From Istiophorus platypterus (taxonomy: Eukaryota; Chordata; Actinopteri; Istiophoriformes; Istiophoridae), in NCBI GenBank assembly GCA_016859345.1, contig CM029115.1, positions 9,061,001-9,125,000 of the forward strand: DNA of 64,000 nucleotides. Direction: 5' to 3'. Below the pieces are notes generated by a model, which was not told where the DNA came from, searched no databases, and saw nothing but the letters and a program-made list of their open reading frames with translations. The position numbers were made by a program, and so were the translations under genes. Shown here piece by piece: positions 1 through 13,812 of the stretch (the first letter of the stretch is position 1; every line of letters starts with the position of its first letter).

Positions 1-3000
1 GGCTGGCCATGTCGCACGGTTTGTGATCTTATTTATTTTTTTATTTTTTTTAAAGACGAGTGCAAGTGAAACCACTGTTTTCACCGCATACATTTTACCG
101 ACATACAGTTAATCTTGTTTATTTTCAGTTACATTTTCATTTAAAACACTTTCTTGTTTTATGGTCACTAAAGCTTCAGGACAAGGCTTTTATTGTTCCA
201 AAGGAGTGAAATCAACATGTGATTTTTGCATTGAGAGTTCCCACTGGTGCTTACTGACAGAGTATTACATGCGGTATTGTGAATTACATGTTATACAATA
301 GCAGGGGTAACTATGAACGAAGACAGATTATTCTGTTTGGAGAAGCATCAGCATTGCTTTTCTTTGTCCATCAGTATGTGCATAAGAGAGCCAGGCAGAG
401 GTGCATTGTGGGATGTGTTTTGATTTGAATACAATCATAAGTCTGGGACCGGCCCCCTGCCTCTGACAGCTCACCCCTCCCATTCCCCCAAATTTCTCTC
501 TTCAATCCTCCTGTCTCCCTAATCAGTTTAACCCTCTTATGAATAGCTCTTTGTCGTGAGATAGATTACAGTTAACTCTGTCCCTCTCACTCCATCCGCC
601 TCTGTTAACCCTTGCACCAGCAAGCAGGCTCAGCTCACATGACAAATTTCACTACTCCCTCATACAAGGTCAAGAGGTAAAGTATTAATTTTAATATTCT
701 TTAAAATATAGAGTTCATTGTAACAGGGAAAATGCTTAATATCTCCAAGAGTAACCCATATCATTAGTGAATATCAAACATTGTCAAAATATTGCAGGCA
801 ATGTTGCTGAAAATAAGATGTAACTTTACCCGACTTCACACTCACATTAGGTAATCTTACAGCAGTGGATTACTTAAGCTATTACCCTACTGCTGTTCAT
901 ACAGGCCACATAAAGACACTTGGACCACATCCCCACAGTGGAGCAGGATTTAATATGAATCACTGACTGTGATCTCCTGCTCTTCATATGAATCTGGTCA
1001 GCGACACACTTAAGGCATGATGTAAAAGGGCCTTTGTGGTAACCTGCTGCTCTAAGCTGGCAGACATGAAATCCCCAAGTTGAAGCCATCCATTCTTCTC
1101 TCATTGTGTCATTGCGGAAAAACTGGTTTGTGATGTTAAAGCTGATCAGTTTCACCTTTCAGCTGGGCTATTTTTTGCTTTTTGAGTCACTAAATAGACT
1201 CATGTTTGCAAGAGCATAGTTGTTAGTTCCACTTTAGGTTTAGAAAGATAAAGGTTATAGAGTTCAGGGTGTGTGTGTGCATGCATTGGTAGATGTAAGT
1301 ATGTGTGTGTACATGACTTGTGCATGTGTGTGACGAATGCAGGCCCTAACTTCTCAAGTGTTCAGAGGTCACACTGAGAGCATGATGGAGGCCTACTGAG
1401 TGCTGGGGGTTTGCCTATTGTCGTTCTAACCTAAGGTCGGAGTCCTCTGCTCACAGTCTCTACTTATTTGCTTCAGCACATAGGACACATTTGATCAAGC
1501 CCTGCAACAGTAAGCCATCCTGACACTGCAAGACTTGAACATATTGTCTAAACAAATTCAACTCAAACAGACTATAACAGTGTGTCAGTCAGTCTTTCTG
1601 GCTGTTTCCTCTTTGTTGTGAGTTGACTAATGTTCATCCCTGCAGGGCATGCTGGAGATGAAACAGAGAGGAAAAAGGATGAAGGGAAAATAATACCTTC
1701 CTGATTCACTGCAAGTAGACAAGAGAAGCGCTCTGAGACCTATACACACTGATGTCTTACAGGTTCAACAGAAGGACACTGCTCTCTAGTCATGAGACTC
1801 CTCAATTACAGAATATATCTCAAATACACCTGATATCATATCAAAAAATGTTGTTTTAATGGACTGAAATACTCATCCCAGATAATGCCTGCTCTGATTC
1901 TTTCATCCAAGTTTCTACAAATGTCAGATAGCATCAGTGTGTCTGAGTAAAAGCAGCAGACTAAAGACAGACAGCATTTGGGAATGTTTTATAGGGTTTA
2001 TTTTAACCTACTCAAATGTGCAGCAGTTGAAATGCAAGTGAACCAAAGAAAGGACAGGAAGCACTTAGAATGAGAATTACATATACAAGTCTGGCACCTT
2101 ACTTGGCTTTATTGAAAGCAACTATTATGCCTTAAATCCACCCCAGCTCTAAACACCAGCACAGGTCGCTGCAATACCCATAATAATTCATTTTCTCGAT
2201 CTTTTAACTGTTTCTTGATCTTAATCCTTGAAATATAAATCATCCCTGCTTTCTTGTTCTTTTTTTCAGACAAGCCAAGACAAATACCAGGAAATGGCTG
2301 CCTACTTGACTATCTTGTGGGTTAAATCTGAAATCCCCCATCATTTTAATTTGAGGGTAGAATACATTAGACCCACAGCACTGACACGCTTCACATGCTG
2401 CCATCTGCCCCCAGTGGGAGGGGAGATATGAGGATCTAAGGCAGACAGGGGTAAAGCCCTTACCAGACAAGTACACACAAGGGATGGATGTGGCAAAATA
2501 TCAGGACTTCCCAAACAGTCTTCTACTCTGCTACATCTCTGCAGTGTTGTTTACTTCATTATAGCCACTTGTGCATCAGATGAATGCCCCTAAACAATGA
2601 CATGGTTTAACGGCCTACAAGAGGGTTAACATGCCAACAACATGTAGCACAACTGTGGAGGTAGCCTGTTTCTGGTTCGGCCTTCATAGACCTCAGATGT
2701 GGATCTTGGGTTATATCATGACACTACAATCGAGTTTCTCTAGGTTTTCCCGTTGAAAAAAAGTTCTGATGCAAAATATTGCATAGGGCTTCTAAGCCAG
2801 GTTCCCTGTACATTTATGTGACCTAGTTGGGACAGTATGGGATTTTGGGTGTCCTAGTAGTCCTGTTAGCTTTGGCAAAGCAAGGGGAGGTAGTGATACC
2901 CCACTTTGTCTTTTGTCCTCTGGAACACAATGACAGGATTATAGGGCTCCAGCAAGAAAACTCCCATTATTCCCAATGCTTCATCCATCCTCCTTCCAGC

Positions 3001-3714
3001 GCAACAATCTCCCCTTAGTGGGTCACCCCTCAGCATACTAATAAAACACTGTCATCAGACCAGCAAGCCCCCACCTATACTCCTAATCCTCCCATGCACA
3101 GCGTTACTGGTGCCCCCCTTCTTCTTGCTCAGCTAACCCACCCCCTTTAACTGCCTCCATTAAAACACATGCATTCTCTCCCTTCCCCTTCTCACTGCCC
3201 TACAACCGCAGTCTGGAAACACGCAGATTGAACACCAGGCATAATTACAGGGATTGAGGTTGGGATGGATTACCTATTTGGGGTATTCTTCAATCCAAAC
3301 TTCCCCTAGAAAAGTCTCCATAAATACCAGTCTAACCTCCGTATGTCTGCCTTTGCCCACACACGACAGATGCAAGTAACTCAATGTGAAAGAGAAAAGC
3401 TGCTACATGAACACCTCCTCTCTCCTCACCAAAATCAAGTGAACCATAGTTAGAGAAATCTGTCAATTGGTGTTCAGTGTCTTGAATCTTTCCAGAAACA
3501 AACTGGTATGATAGTGGCTCCACCCTCAGCTCTTCTATGTCCTACTGAGAAATGTTTTCAAAGCCCACACAGGAGTTTGTGTAGTCAGACTAAAGCATTC
3601 AAAAAAAGGATTCAGTTGAAGCATGGTCTTACAGGTCTAGTTCAAGGAAATGGACATCGAGTAAAGTAAAATCTGAAAAAAATGTGTGATTGAACACATC
3701 TGAACAACTCTTAC
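1..3714 (-). other. Intron of the IGSF9-like gene, no exon recognised
   Basis: This stretch lies downstream of the splice donor at 3714/3713 on the minus strand, so it should be intron of the IGSF9-like gene. I looked on the minus strand for the expected continuation (the Ig domain strand with Asp-x-Gly-x-Tyr-x-Cys and the next Ig domain) and found none, so the next exon is probably beyond the left edge. A short GT-rich patch lies near 1268-1335. The open frames here are short, lack splice signals and resemble nothing I know. Confidence 0.55.
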
Positions 3715-5504
3715 CCTTATAGTTTGGATGAACACGGGGCGCATAAACTCCAAATTTGATTAGGATGGGAACGTTGTAACCGAGGCGCACCCACTCGACC
3801 ACATGTAAGGGAAAGAGATTTGGGGTGGTGGCTTCTTTTGATGAAGGAGTGAGACTGCAGCCGAGCTCTGCAGAGCTCCCCTCACTGGCACGAACCAGCG
3901 ATGACTTAACTTGAGCTACACCTGTAAAGACAACAGCATATCACCAGGATAATGCATGTGATTCACTGTGGACATTTGCTCATTGTATAGAAGGCAATAA
4001 ACAGTAAACATGTGAATAAACAACATAAATCATGTTCGATAAGGGCCAGGGAAATATGAAGCTACTAAAAAGAGTTTTGGCTGCCAGAGAGGCCAGATTA
4101 ACATCTCTGGAATTCCTTGGTTATTTGTTCCTGTGAAAAAAATTCTATGCTGAGAATAGTTAAAGCAGTTAAAAGTAATATCTTTGTGGTGTGAGGAGGA
4201 AGCTTGATAACACAGGCAGCAAGAGGTGAAGACAAAGAAAAGTTGTTGGGAAACAGATTGAGAAAGAAACAAGAATGTATCATAAATGCTTTGTTCAACT
4301 GGACCTCCAATCATCCACTGAATAGGACTTCCCCAAAGAGATCCCTGTCAAAAGCGGGGCCATCAGAGGGCATGTAGAACGATCGTGTACCATTTTTAGA
4401 CAGAGTCATATAGTTGCAAAGCCTGCAAAAACACAGCAGTCCCATTAGTGACACCTGGAGCAGCCTCTCCTCTCTCTATCTTGTCTCTCTTCCTCAGTGC
4501 CATGTACTCATGTGGTTGTGAGTGCAAATGGGTGCCAATGTTTGCTCTGCTACTCATCTGGCCTGGTGATTACTTTAATCTCAGAAGGGGGGGGTTGTGG
4601 TGATACTCTGATGTGGAGCAGCAGGATCCTCTGTGCTCTCTCCAGCCGACCTCCCACCACCCCCTGGGGTACACACATGGTTTGTGGACCAGCACAATCA
4701 ATCCCACCGCCCCCACTTACAAACACACGCACTCTCACACAGAAGCGTGCCTAGGGTTGGGGGTAGCATAAATCCAGGATTGATCTAAATCCACACCCAA
4801 AGACTCTATTTAAGTTGGATTTTTTGACCCATTCTCTCTCGTCGACTCATGTCTGTGCTGTAACCCCTCCTCTTCACTTTCTCCAATGTAAGGCAATGGG
4901 AGCTGTGCCAGATTCATTATGATGTCGCTCAAACTGTATGGAGGCAGTTAAATGGCGACATATGTCAACTGTTTTCTCGATGATTCACCATAACAACGGA
5001 CAGAGGTCTGGTAGATGTTCAAGCATGAATTTTCTGTCAGTGTTACATAATTGTTCCTCTTTTACTGTTTTTACGCATTTTTTCCAAGTTAGCAGAACAC
5101 ATCTACAATGACTTTTAAATTTATTTATTTTATGTGGGTACCACATTGCATTGATTTTTCCAGCTGCTATGGATTACTTATTCATTTCTGGAAAATAGTT
5201 TTAATGTTTTATATTAATGTTTATATTGTAATATCAAAATACATTTTCTGAATTAAGAGTTAGTTAACAGTCTCTTGAGAAAAACCTTCATTTTAAGAGT
5301 AGTATTAAGAGTTTTGATGAAGACAACTCAGTACTGAGAAATGTCTGTTTTTGAAAATCTCTAAAAGCTAAAAAGGAGAAGTGAATTATGTAAATGCATT
5401 GTAAATGTATGTGATGTATCCATATTTGTATTAGAATACTTACTTAGCAGACAGATGGCTACAGCAGTAGTGACAGCTGGAAGCCACCGTCTCTTCAGTC
5501 CCAT
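3715..5504 (-). CDS. IGSF9/Turtle-family immunoglobulin adhesion protein, 5' end only
   Basis: Two coding exons are visible: 5444..5504 (start ATG at 5504) and 3715..3921, joined in phase 1 (A|GT = Ser). They encode the first 89 residues of a secreted or membrane protein. Residues 1 to about 25 form a signal peptide with a basic start (MGLKRR) and a hydrophobic core (ending AVAICLLS). Residues from about 28 on form the N-terminal Ig V-type domain with its first cysteine in ELGCSL. The stretch HVVEWVRLGYNVPILIKFG and the following YAPRVHPNY are the family signature; human IGSF9 has HVIEWLRFG...FIQFGLYSPRIDPDY at this place. The second exon is phase 1 at both ends, as usual for Ig-domain exons. 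An acceptor (cttttctctttcag-like, minus strand) lies before 5539, so 35 nt of 5' UTR share the start exon and another leader exon lies upstream. Family members are neuronal adhesion proteins acting in dendrite and synapse development. The rest of the gene is off the left edge, so I cannot say which teleost paralogue (igsf9a, igsf9b or other) this is. Confidence 0.85.
4311..4445 (-). other. Unexplained 44-codon open frame inside the IGSF9-like intron
   Basis: Between the two recognised IGSF9-like exons there is a minus-strand frame of 44 codons (ATG at 4445, stop at 4311..4313). An acceptor-like site with a good pyrimidine tract (tgtgtttttgcag) falls inside it near 4425. The translated stretch includes TLSKNGTRSFYMPSDGPAFD and then DRDLFGEV, which looks more protein-like than neighbouring frames, but I do not recognise a family. 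No convincing donor follows. It may be an alternative exon, a decayed element or chance. Confidence 0.15.
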
Positions 5505-5539
5505 GGCCGTTCGTCACACTTCTTCACATATCTCTCAAG

Positions 5540-5882
5540 CTGAAAGAGAAGATCACACATCCCGTTTACTCATCAAGAGAATACTATTGTACCCTTCACA
5601 GATTCACCGCTGCACAAGGATATCCCTCACATCCCCCCTCAGACAAAGGTAATCCCACAAGTTAATATCAACTCATAATCCAACAACTACACTACATTAC
5701 AGATGCTTCTTAGCTAATAAATAACTATATTCTTTGAAAACACTTAATCCTCTGGACATTGAACGTCTGAGCTGTAGTTGGATTAAGGCAAAAAAACTAT
5801 TCCAACAAGTGCTACAAATAGACAGCAGGGTATGAGACTGCATTCAGTGTGCATTCAGTGGAGGTTTCCCTGCCTAGGCCAA

Positions 5883-5929
<47 letters not shown>

Positions 5930-8900
5930 TATGCGTGGGCTTTTGTACATGTACTTGTGTGTGTTTACACAGAGGACCTGTACAAGGCTCTAAGTGTATG
6001 TACAGATTAACCTGATGCTTGTGATTGGTCCAGCTCACCCAGAAGGTCGTGTCTCAATCTAAATAGGCTAACGGCTATGGACAGGTGACACGAGCAACAT
6101 TGACAGGTGTGTCTTCATGACTCCAGATGTTATCTTATTTTCTGTGCTTACAAAAGGAACTTGAGTAGCATAAATAGACTTGGACAATGTTCTGAAATTA
6201 AGATGTAATCAATACTTCATCTACTACTACTACTACTACATATCCAGCAGCCAACAGCAGCAAGCACATTTCACCTGACTTTTAAAGCTAATGCACAAAA
6301 AGCTCATGCAAGCGCACCAGCACAATCCACTGATTTTCATCCCGTAATGAGTTACTTCCCAGTCTAACCAATGAGAACAGCTGCAGCAGCCCATGGGACA
6401 CTCCACTCCAAATTGGATTGGAGGCACAAGTTTAAGTTGTTGCTCTTCAAACATAATAGAAGGCCTCAACCCCCCTCCCCTTAAGTCACTCCATTCAGTA
6501 CCACTAATACCAGCTTATTAATTTAAGTTCATTTAAGTAATATAAGATGGAGGCACTTCTTGGAAGCAGGTAGGTGTTGGATATTAACTGCGAATGTGCT
6601 GCAGAAGCACAAGATAACTGAATAATTTGAGGGACAAGTTTAGTCTCTCAGTGGCAGTGTTTACACTGGAGTAAACGAAGCAGGAAAAAGGTGCATTCAA
6701 TTCCTTGCATTTGACAAACACAGGTATTGGACTATGCTGTTGGGGTTGGCCACGAAGGATTGTAATAACTTTTGTTAAGCACCTTTCTAAAACAAGGAGG
6801 AAGACAAGACCAAGGTTAAACAAGCACTGAGGAGGAGAGGGACGAAAACATATTAGATTGGGGGGGGCTTTGTATTAAAAACCAAAGAAAGAGGGGAGGG
6901 GATGGGACATGAAAAATGGCTGAGCGGTTTGGCATGACAAAATCATTTCAGTGCAATGTTTGTAATGAGGAAAGGATTACCCCTACTGAGCAAACAGTAT
7001 TTGTTCAATAGGGGTATAGGAATAAAAAGGACTCTTAGAATGGATCAAAAACATAAAAAAATAAATCTTTTCATTGTAATCATTTGTGTATCACTTCCAG
7101 CAGTCAAATGATGGAAGTGATTTCACATCACTGCATTATCTTAGCTGCGACGTTCACAGTCATTTTAACAACATGACAGCAAAAGTAATAAGGAAAATCC
7201 TATCGTGTATCTAAAAGTCTCATATCTAGACCTCAAGTAACTTTTGACAACAATAAAATATAACAAATAATGCCTTTGCTCCTGCCTTTTCTATTGTGCT
7301 TCCAGACCAGAATATACTAGAACTGGCTTGTGGGAACAAGCCTTTGGTACCCACACGGAGCAGATATATTACAGAGAAAGCCTGGAGGGGGATTTGTCTA
7401 CAGGTGCAGTAGTTGGTGGAACCAGGTTATTTCCTCCGGCAGTAGAACAAGGGGCCATTTAATTATTATATGCATAGAAAGGTCCTGAAAAAGAAAAAAA
7501 AGTGTGAATGCTGGGACAAGTGAAAAACAAAAAACAAAAACAGCACCTTTTGCTATTCATGTGACTGCAATCTGACATTAGCAATTGCAGACCTGTAAAC
7601 TATTACTATTTACATCTTATAATTAACTTACAAAGAAAGGATACCTGTGGATTACAGCTCCTGTTTAAGAGTGAGGCATGCACCATACATACTTGTGCAT
7701 GTGGGAGGTGAGAGGGGTTTACTCCTACAAACTAATCTCCTCCCAAGGGTAACTGAGGGAAAGTGGATATAATTAACTACTGTTTTAAAGTCGGACACAA
7801 CAATACATCAGAAAGAATATTTCAGCCTTACTTAAAACGGAAATTGTACAGATGGGATGGAAATCAGTGAAATACACAGAACTTTGGTGATTTCTGAAAC
7901 TCTAATAATGAGATTACTAGGGTGTGATTTTCAAAGGTCAAAAGTAACAACACAAAAAAAGCTCAACACTCAAGTGATAACTACATGAAAACCAAACATA
8001 ACAAAAGCATGTAGTCTTCAAATCATGAATCTAGAAAAGGTTATCAAGGATAAATAGAAAAAAAGGGGAATAAACAGTAAAAAACTGCCACACCATAACA
8101 CATTTAGCTACACAATGTGTGTGGACACTGCTGACTGGTGCAATGTTACACTGGATTTCATTGACACAAATTGCTTTGGATCTAGTCCTGACTTTGCCTT
8201 CTGGACGGAACATTTGTAACACCCAGACTAATCCTGCCCTGCTGCTTCGAGTGTTAATAGTGTAATTGAATTAGAGATCAAACTGGTGAGACAAATGAAG
8301 GAAGCTCTGTCATCTGGCTGTGCAGTGATCAATCACTGGGAAATCAAGTAATTTAACACTTCAGATTATTCTGCCTGCTGGGATTCTACCATCTCTGCGG
8401 AGGGTGATAACACCGCCACTTTAATTGCCAGAAAGCTCACACTTTTGTTCTCCACATTTCATGGAGGACAGAGAAAGCAAAGTCAAATTTGCATCTCTAC
8501 CGAAAAAAAATCCAAAATGATGTATCATATCCTTATCCTATACTACAGAGCTATAGATCCCCACAACAACTTTGGTTGTATTACTTCACTCAAAAGAAAA
8601 TCAAAGAGACTCATACTCTTCAAACTTCAAATGTCATAAAATAATTTGCAAGAAAGGGGGGTTCAGAACCAGAGGCTAATTGAATGCATTGATGAACTTA
8701 TCTCAACACTACAAAAAATCTTTTTACCCCCATCTCCTTGCATTAAATGCAAGTAAGAAGCTGATTCCAAGCTGTCAGTTGCAACAGCCGATAAGCCTGA
8801 CCTCTCCAAATGCATCCCCTCTATATCACACTAGAGGCATGAACTGAATAATGCAAAAGTTAAGGTTAACTTTATAATGGGTTACACTATGCAAGAGTTA

Positions 8901-11364
8901 AATAGAGCTTTGCAGAAGTCTTTTCAGCCATCTCGTACACTTGATAAATCACAATTTAAGTGTCAGTCTGTCCTTTCAGCCTAAAATCAACTCTGACACA
9001 GAGAAAAATCAACAAAAATTGGACCTTTGACCTGAAGTGTTAGAAGGTGTGTGTGTGTTATCCCTCAGTACCTAAGCGGAGCCACCAGTGATGCTAGTGA
9101 CGGATACAAGCCTGATAAGAAGTAGCATTCCTCTTTTGGTAATCCCCGTTAATCCTGACAGAGGCCGTAGCTTCAGCACAAACAAGCCTGTAGCAGGGGG
9201 TACAAGTGTAACTTGAACAGGAAATTTTTAACCAAGGCCAACAGACTTAGAAATATCACACAATCAACCCACAACAAAGGCAACATATCTACAAACATAT
9301 TACATGTGACACACTGCCATGACCACAGGAACTGGTTGTAAACCACCAAACCACCCTTGATTGGTTGGACCAGCCTACACAGCATAGTTATCAATTCATT
9401 GATTTTGTCCCTGGCACTGCAACCCAGTTTAGAAAACTGTATTGACATTTACTTTAACCATAGGAAATGAACTGGACATACACTGAGCATGGGAAAGGAG
9501 CCCAAGTCTCGTGAGGGGAAAAGCCCGCTGTATATGGATTAACACCGAGATCGTTGGTAACCTAACACATGGTGCCACCGGGAACAACAGTGCTGACTAA
9601 TGAGTAGGGGTTGAATTTTTTTAATAGAAACTTGGAAAATGTTACCTTCATCATGCAATAAAATTTTGCAGCAACTGAATACTGCTGCAAATTACACAAA
9701 TAAATCTTTTTTATACTTCAAGCATGAGTGGAGTGATTTCATGTATTTGTTTCCCCAGGATGATTCCATGTAGCTCAGAGGCATCAGGGGAGCAGAGAAT
9801 CACATGAGTCTAATGGAAGGCGAGCAGCTAGTATCCTCCTTGTAACTCCTGAGTCTTTGTCCTTCCCTGCTCCCGACCCTCAGGGACAGGTCAGTCCCAT
9901 AAAGCTACTTTCACAACACCAAGGGACACCAAAGGGTTAAAAGCCAAAGGTAACAAACCCAAGAGCTGATGTCAAGTGTTGAAGGATGGCACTGGATTTA
10001 TCTTTAAGCCTGAGGGTCAATGAGACACATTCTCAAAGAACACCAGCAGACCCTCAGTATTTAACCTAAGAATGTGTATTGATATGGTTCTCATTTCTTA
10101 ATTGGGGACAGCTGTTTCAGACCAGATATAAAGAGCTCTATAAAATAATACCAAATATCAAAATATGTGGGATATTACTGTGTTTAATAACACCTGAGCT
10201 GGTATCTGACAGATAGACCTGGAAAGCCTAAATGGTTCTGGGATAAAAATGCAAAACTATTTCTTAACATAGCTTTCACCCTGAAAATAAGGCAAAAACA
10301 ATCACTGACACTGACTTATCATTTAATGTCTGCCAAGAAGAATAGAGTGGAAGTAAATATTTATCACCTGTGTATCTTTTTGAGGGAAAAAAAATGTCAA
10401 AAGGTGATTTAGAAAACCTAAAAGCTAATGTAGAATGAAGGAAGCTTACATTTATGAAAGTATATTGTCCCTATACAGCCCAGTGGCCCATCACAAGGGA
10501 TTACAGACATCATGAGTGATGTGTGTGTCTTTGCACCTCATATCTGACCCATCAGTATTAACAAGCACAACATAAACAAAGAAAGGGGAAACGCTAGAGC
10601 AAGGGGTATTTATCACATCGAAAGCAAAAGACAGCTACACTCCTCTGTACAAAATATCTGAAGTTAGGTTTCTATCACGTAGAGCAGCAGGATAATATGC
10701 CGTCTGATCCATACAAAACAGAGACCGAGCCACAGGCTCTCTATTTCTGCGCCCCTACAGTGAATTGTGATGCTCAGTCCTCCATGTCATCCTCCAAACC
10801 CCCTGTAAAACAAAACAGGTGCATCTTTTGTCTGACAGTGAGTCTGATACAAGCAAAGGAAGAGAGGGCCCTGAATATTTTCTTTTTTTTTTTAAAAGCA
10901 CTATTTTGACTGACTATTGTTCTCATTATTTTAATCCAGGGAGCAGAGCTTTGGATAATACCAGCCTGTTAAATCTATTCACTATGGTTTTAAAAGATAA
11001 GAAAACCCATGCTCATTTGGAGATTACAAGAGTTGTATGTGATACACAAAAACATAAACAAAAAGCACAGTGTATCATAGTATTACTGCAGTACATTTTA
11101 CATGGAAACTAGACTAATGTCAGAGCAACACTCTGGGCCTCAAAATAATATTATAGTGCTAAATCAGGAAATAAAAGGCAATAAAGTAAGATCACTGTTG
11201 AATTATAAAAGCTCACCATACGTGATATAGATGTTATAGAGATTTCAATCCAACCAGCAGATACATCGTGTCAGAGACTAGAGACCAACTACTAGAAGGT
11301 GTTTTCTGTGTTTATTTGGCGGGCCTGTGCAAGATGCTCTTGCTCTGCCCGCACAGCTCCTTAC
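5540..11364 (-). other. Probable 5' intron of the IGSF9-like gene; contains a GT microsatellite
   Basis: No coding exon is recognisable on either strand. If the leader exon proposed near 11.4 kb is right, this is the first intron of the IGSF9-like gene. It contains the (GT)n tract at 5884-5928, a short CTA repeat near 6220-6238, and otherwise AT-rich unique-looking sequence. Open frames are all under about 100 codons without supporting splice sites. Confidence 0.4.
5884..5928. repeat. (GT)n microsatellite
   Basis: An uninterrupted dinucleotide GT run of about 45 bases, seen directly. Confidence 0.97.
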
Positions 11365-12050
11365 CTATCTTGAGGCACTTTTCACTTGAAGCGTAAAGTA
11401 CAGTCTTTCAATCCATGGGTGCTCCTCTTTTACACTCCTTTTGACGACCAAATCTAGCCGTTTAGTCCTTTCTCTTCAGGCAGAAGTTAGGTTGAAACCT
11501 ACGACTCTTGAAACAAAAATAAGACGACGTTGAATAAAACGCAGGTGGTCACATTGTTGTTTTCAGTCCGTGCGTGGATCAGAGGGGAAATAAAAACTGA
11601 TCCTCGACTTCCATGTTTATAAGACGTCTTGAAAAAAAATAAATAAATACTTTGCGGTTTCAACAAAATCCATCAACCCAGGCCACCTCCATGGGTCCGA
11701 CATCAGCCCATTTAAAGTCCATTTAAACTTTCCACGCCTTGGCTTTTATGTCCGCGATATCCTCAGTCTAAAACTTGTCCAAAGTACCTTTAATCGTAAG
11801 TGAGAGTTTATGATTCAATCAATGAATTTGTGGAAAAGGCTCCCGGTCGACGCAGCAGACACTGAACATCAGACGGGGCAAGTTTCATTAGAGAGAGAGC
11901 CCAGAGCACGTTTAGGTAGAGCCCCGCTGTTGATGGTCCCTCCGCGTCTCTCCTCCCATCATCATCCTCCTCCTCCTCCTCCTCCTCCTACCACCGTCAA
12001 TCACCTGGGACGCGACCGCAGGATTTCCTTTTACACCCTTCAGGATAAAA
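11365..12050 (-). promoter_or_regulatory. Possible promoter and noncoding first exon of the IGSF9-like gene
   Basis: On the minus strand a strong donor (AAGATAG|GTAAGGAG) ends a candidate exon at 11365, and the sequence upstream (to about 12.05 kb) is richer in CpG than its surroundings. The coding exon at 5444..5539 begins at an acceptor, so a leader exon must exist upstream, and this is the best candidate I see. A CCT trinucleotide tract (11966-11989) lies in the region. No transcript evidence is available from sequence alone. Confidence 0.3.
11966..11989. repeat. (CCT)n trinucleotide repeat
   Basis: About eight CCT units in a row with a preceding CAT-rich stretch. It makes the overlapping frame near 11810-12181 proline-rich, which is why that frame should not be read as a gene. 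Confidence 0.9.
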
Positions 12051-13334
12051 GCCCCGCTGGCGACGAGGGTAATGCAAGAAGAGATCCAGGGCTATTGTTT
12101 AAGGTGCAAATTCGGGCTGTGGCGGTTGGTAAAATAAGTGATTTATGGAGGAAATTTAGTTGTTCGGTTTCCTCCGTTTGACATGATCGTTCTTGACACG
12201 TCTTTACATTTTGGTTGGGCGAAAACCGTCGATTTAAACATGTTTCCTTTGGGCCCCCGGGAACTGTGATGAGCATTTACAGCATTTCATCTAAATGTGC
12301 TACACGAATCATTAGTTGGTTGAGTAAACTGTGCATCGCAACGGTAGTGAGCGTAAGACGTTTTCATGGAAGACATTTAGAAATGTCTCAGGAATAGATG
12401 CTAAAATAAACGATGGCTGAACGTCACTGAGTTGCTTCAGTCTCGGGGTCCTGGTTTCGTGCGTGCAAGCTCGCTGTTGCAGGGGTCGGTGGGACACTCG
12501 GACAAGATTTAGACCAGAAAATTCACCCCAAAAAAAAAATGTTTTTAAAAGTCCAATCACGTCAGAGCAAAGTCTGTGGGTCTGAAGGGGGGTTAGTTAT
12601 GATTATCCATTTCATTTTTTTTTTACTGCTTTTATAACGAAGGAAAATGTACGCACTTCCTCCTCGCTGCCACCTGTCTCTGTGTGACTTGATGCTACTG
12701 GTGTTTTAGCGCCTCAGACAAAAGCGTCTTTCCGTTGGAAAAGACTCGGGGATCGCGACAAAAGGCAAACACACACCTAAATATTAGATATTAGACTGAG
12801 GTATCAAATCCTGAAAATATCCAAGAAAAAACGTCTCCTATGCTCCGCCGAGGAAAAATAATAATATCGGCAGAAAATGGAAAATCGGGCGTGACATACC
12901 CTAAATAATTAATGAGGTTTTACCGCCCACCACGCACATATAACACAAAAGGCAGAACCACGGCACATCTGCTGACACGGTCTGAATAAAAAGGCCATGT
13001 TTATATAGTTATTACAGGATAAGGTGTTAAAACAGGTACTTTAAGGTACGAGTGAAAACACGTGGGGTAACTGACCGGAACGAAACGACCAGACTGATCT
13101 GGTCAACTGCGTGATTAAGAGTGACTCTTCTAAAATGTTAGACAAATACTCGGACAACCTGAAAACTGAAAAAATGTTTGTGTGGAGGTTTATTTAAACC
13201 CGTGTTTAGTTTGTTCCTAACTTATTAACCTGTCTCCACAAACTTCTAATCACCGTCCAAACTTTGAGCTAGTGTAAGCTCTCCGTTAGCCAACGGCTCG
13301 ACATTAAGCTAGCAAGACACCTTTTACTCTTTTC

Positions 13335-13382
13335 ATGAACTTTATATTTGCTATTAATGAACTTTATATTTGCTATTAATGA
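13335..13382. repeat. 22-bp perfect tandem duplication
   Basis: The unit beginning atgaactttatatttgctat is present twice back to back without a mismatch, followed by the first four bases of a third copy. Perfect identity suggests a recent slippage or duplication event. Confidence 0.95.
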
Positions 13383-13770
13383 TACATTTATTACCGTAGA
13401 CCTTAACCAGCTGTTAAGTTAGCTCTGTTCTTTTTTGTTAATTTTAGCCAATATTTAGTTAAGTTATAGGATTCATTCATACTCAGTGATTCTCGACTCC
13501 TGTCAGGTTTCTTTTTGCTTCTTTCTTTTTTTTTTAACCTTAAGGTTTCTGACAGGTGTTTTTCATTACTCGTTTATTTGGACGACCCCCCATATATTTA
13601 TAATAAGGAAAAAGAAAGGTGCAGGTGGTTTGTTAACCCTGCCGTCGTAGATTTGCAGTAGCTTACCCCTGATCCGCTTCTTCTGGTGTCGTCCCAACCC
13701 GAGCTGAACACGGTTCAGGTATGAGAGGATGAGCTGTCGCCTGTGAGCCGAGGGGACGTGCTGCTCTAAC

Positions 13771-13812
13771 CTGTTAACCTTTCTTGTTAACCTTTCTTGT
13801 TAACCTGTCCTT
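13771..13812. repeat. Short tandem repeat, unit near cttgttaacctt
   Basis: A 13-base unit containing GTTAACCT occurs about three times in succession, the outer copies slightly diverged. Seen directly. Confidence 0.85.

Noticed and set aside
11810..12181. A 123-codon plus-strand frame with a proline run
   Set aside because: The proline run is a CCT repeat in a CpG-rich leader region; nothing else in the translation is protein-like.
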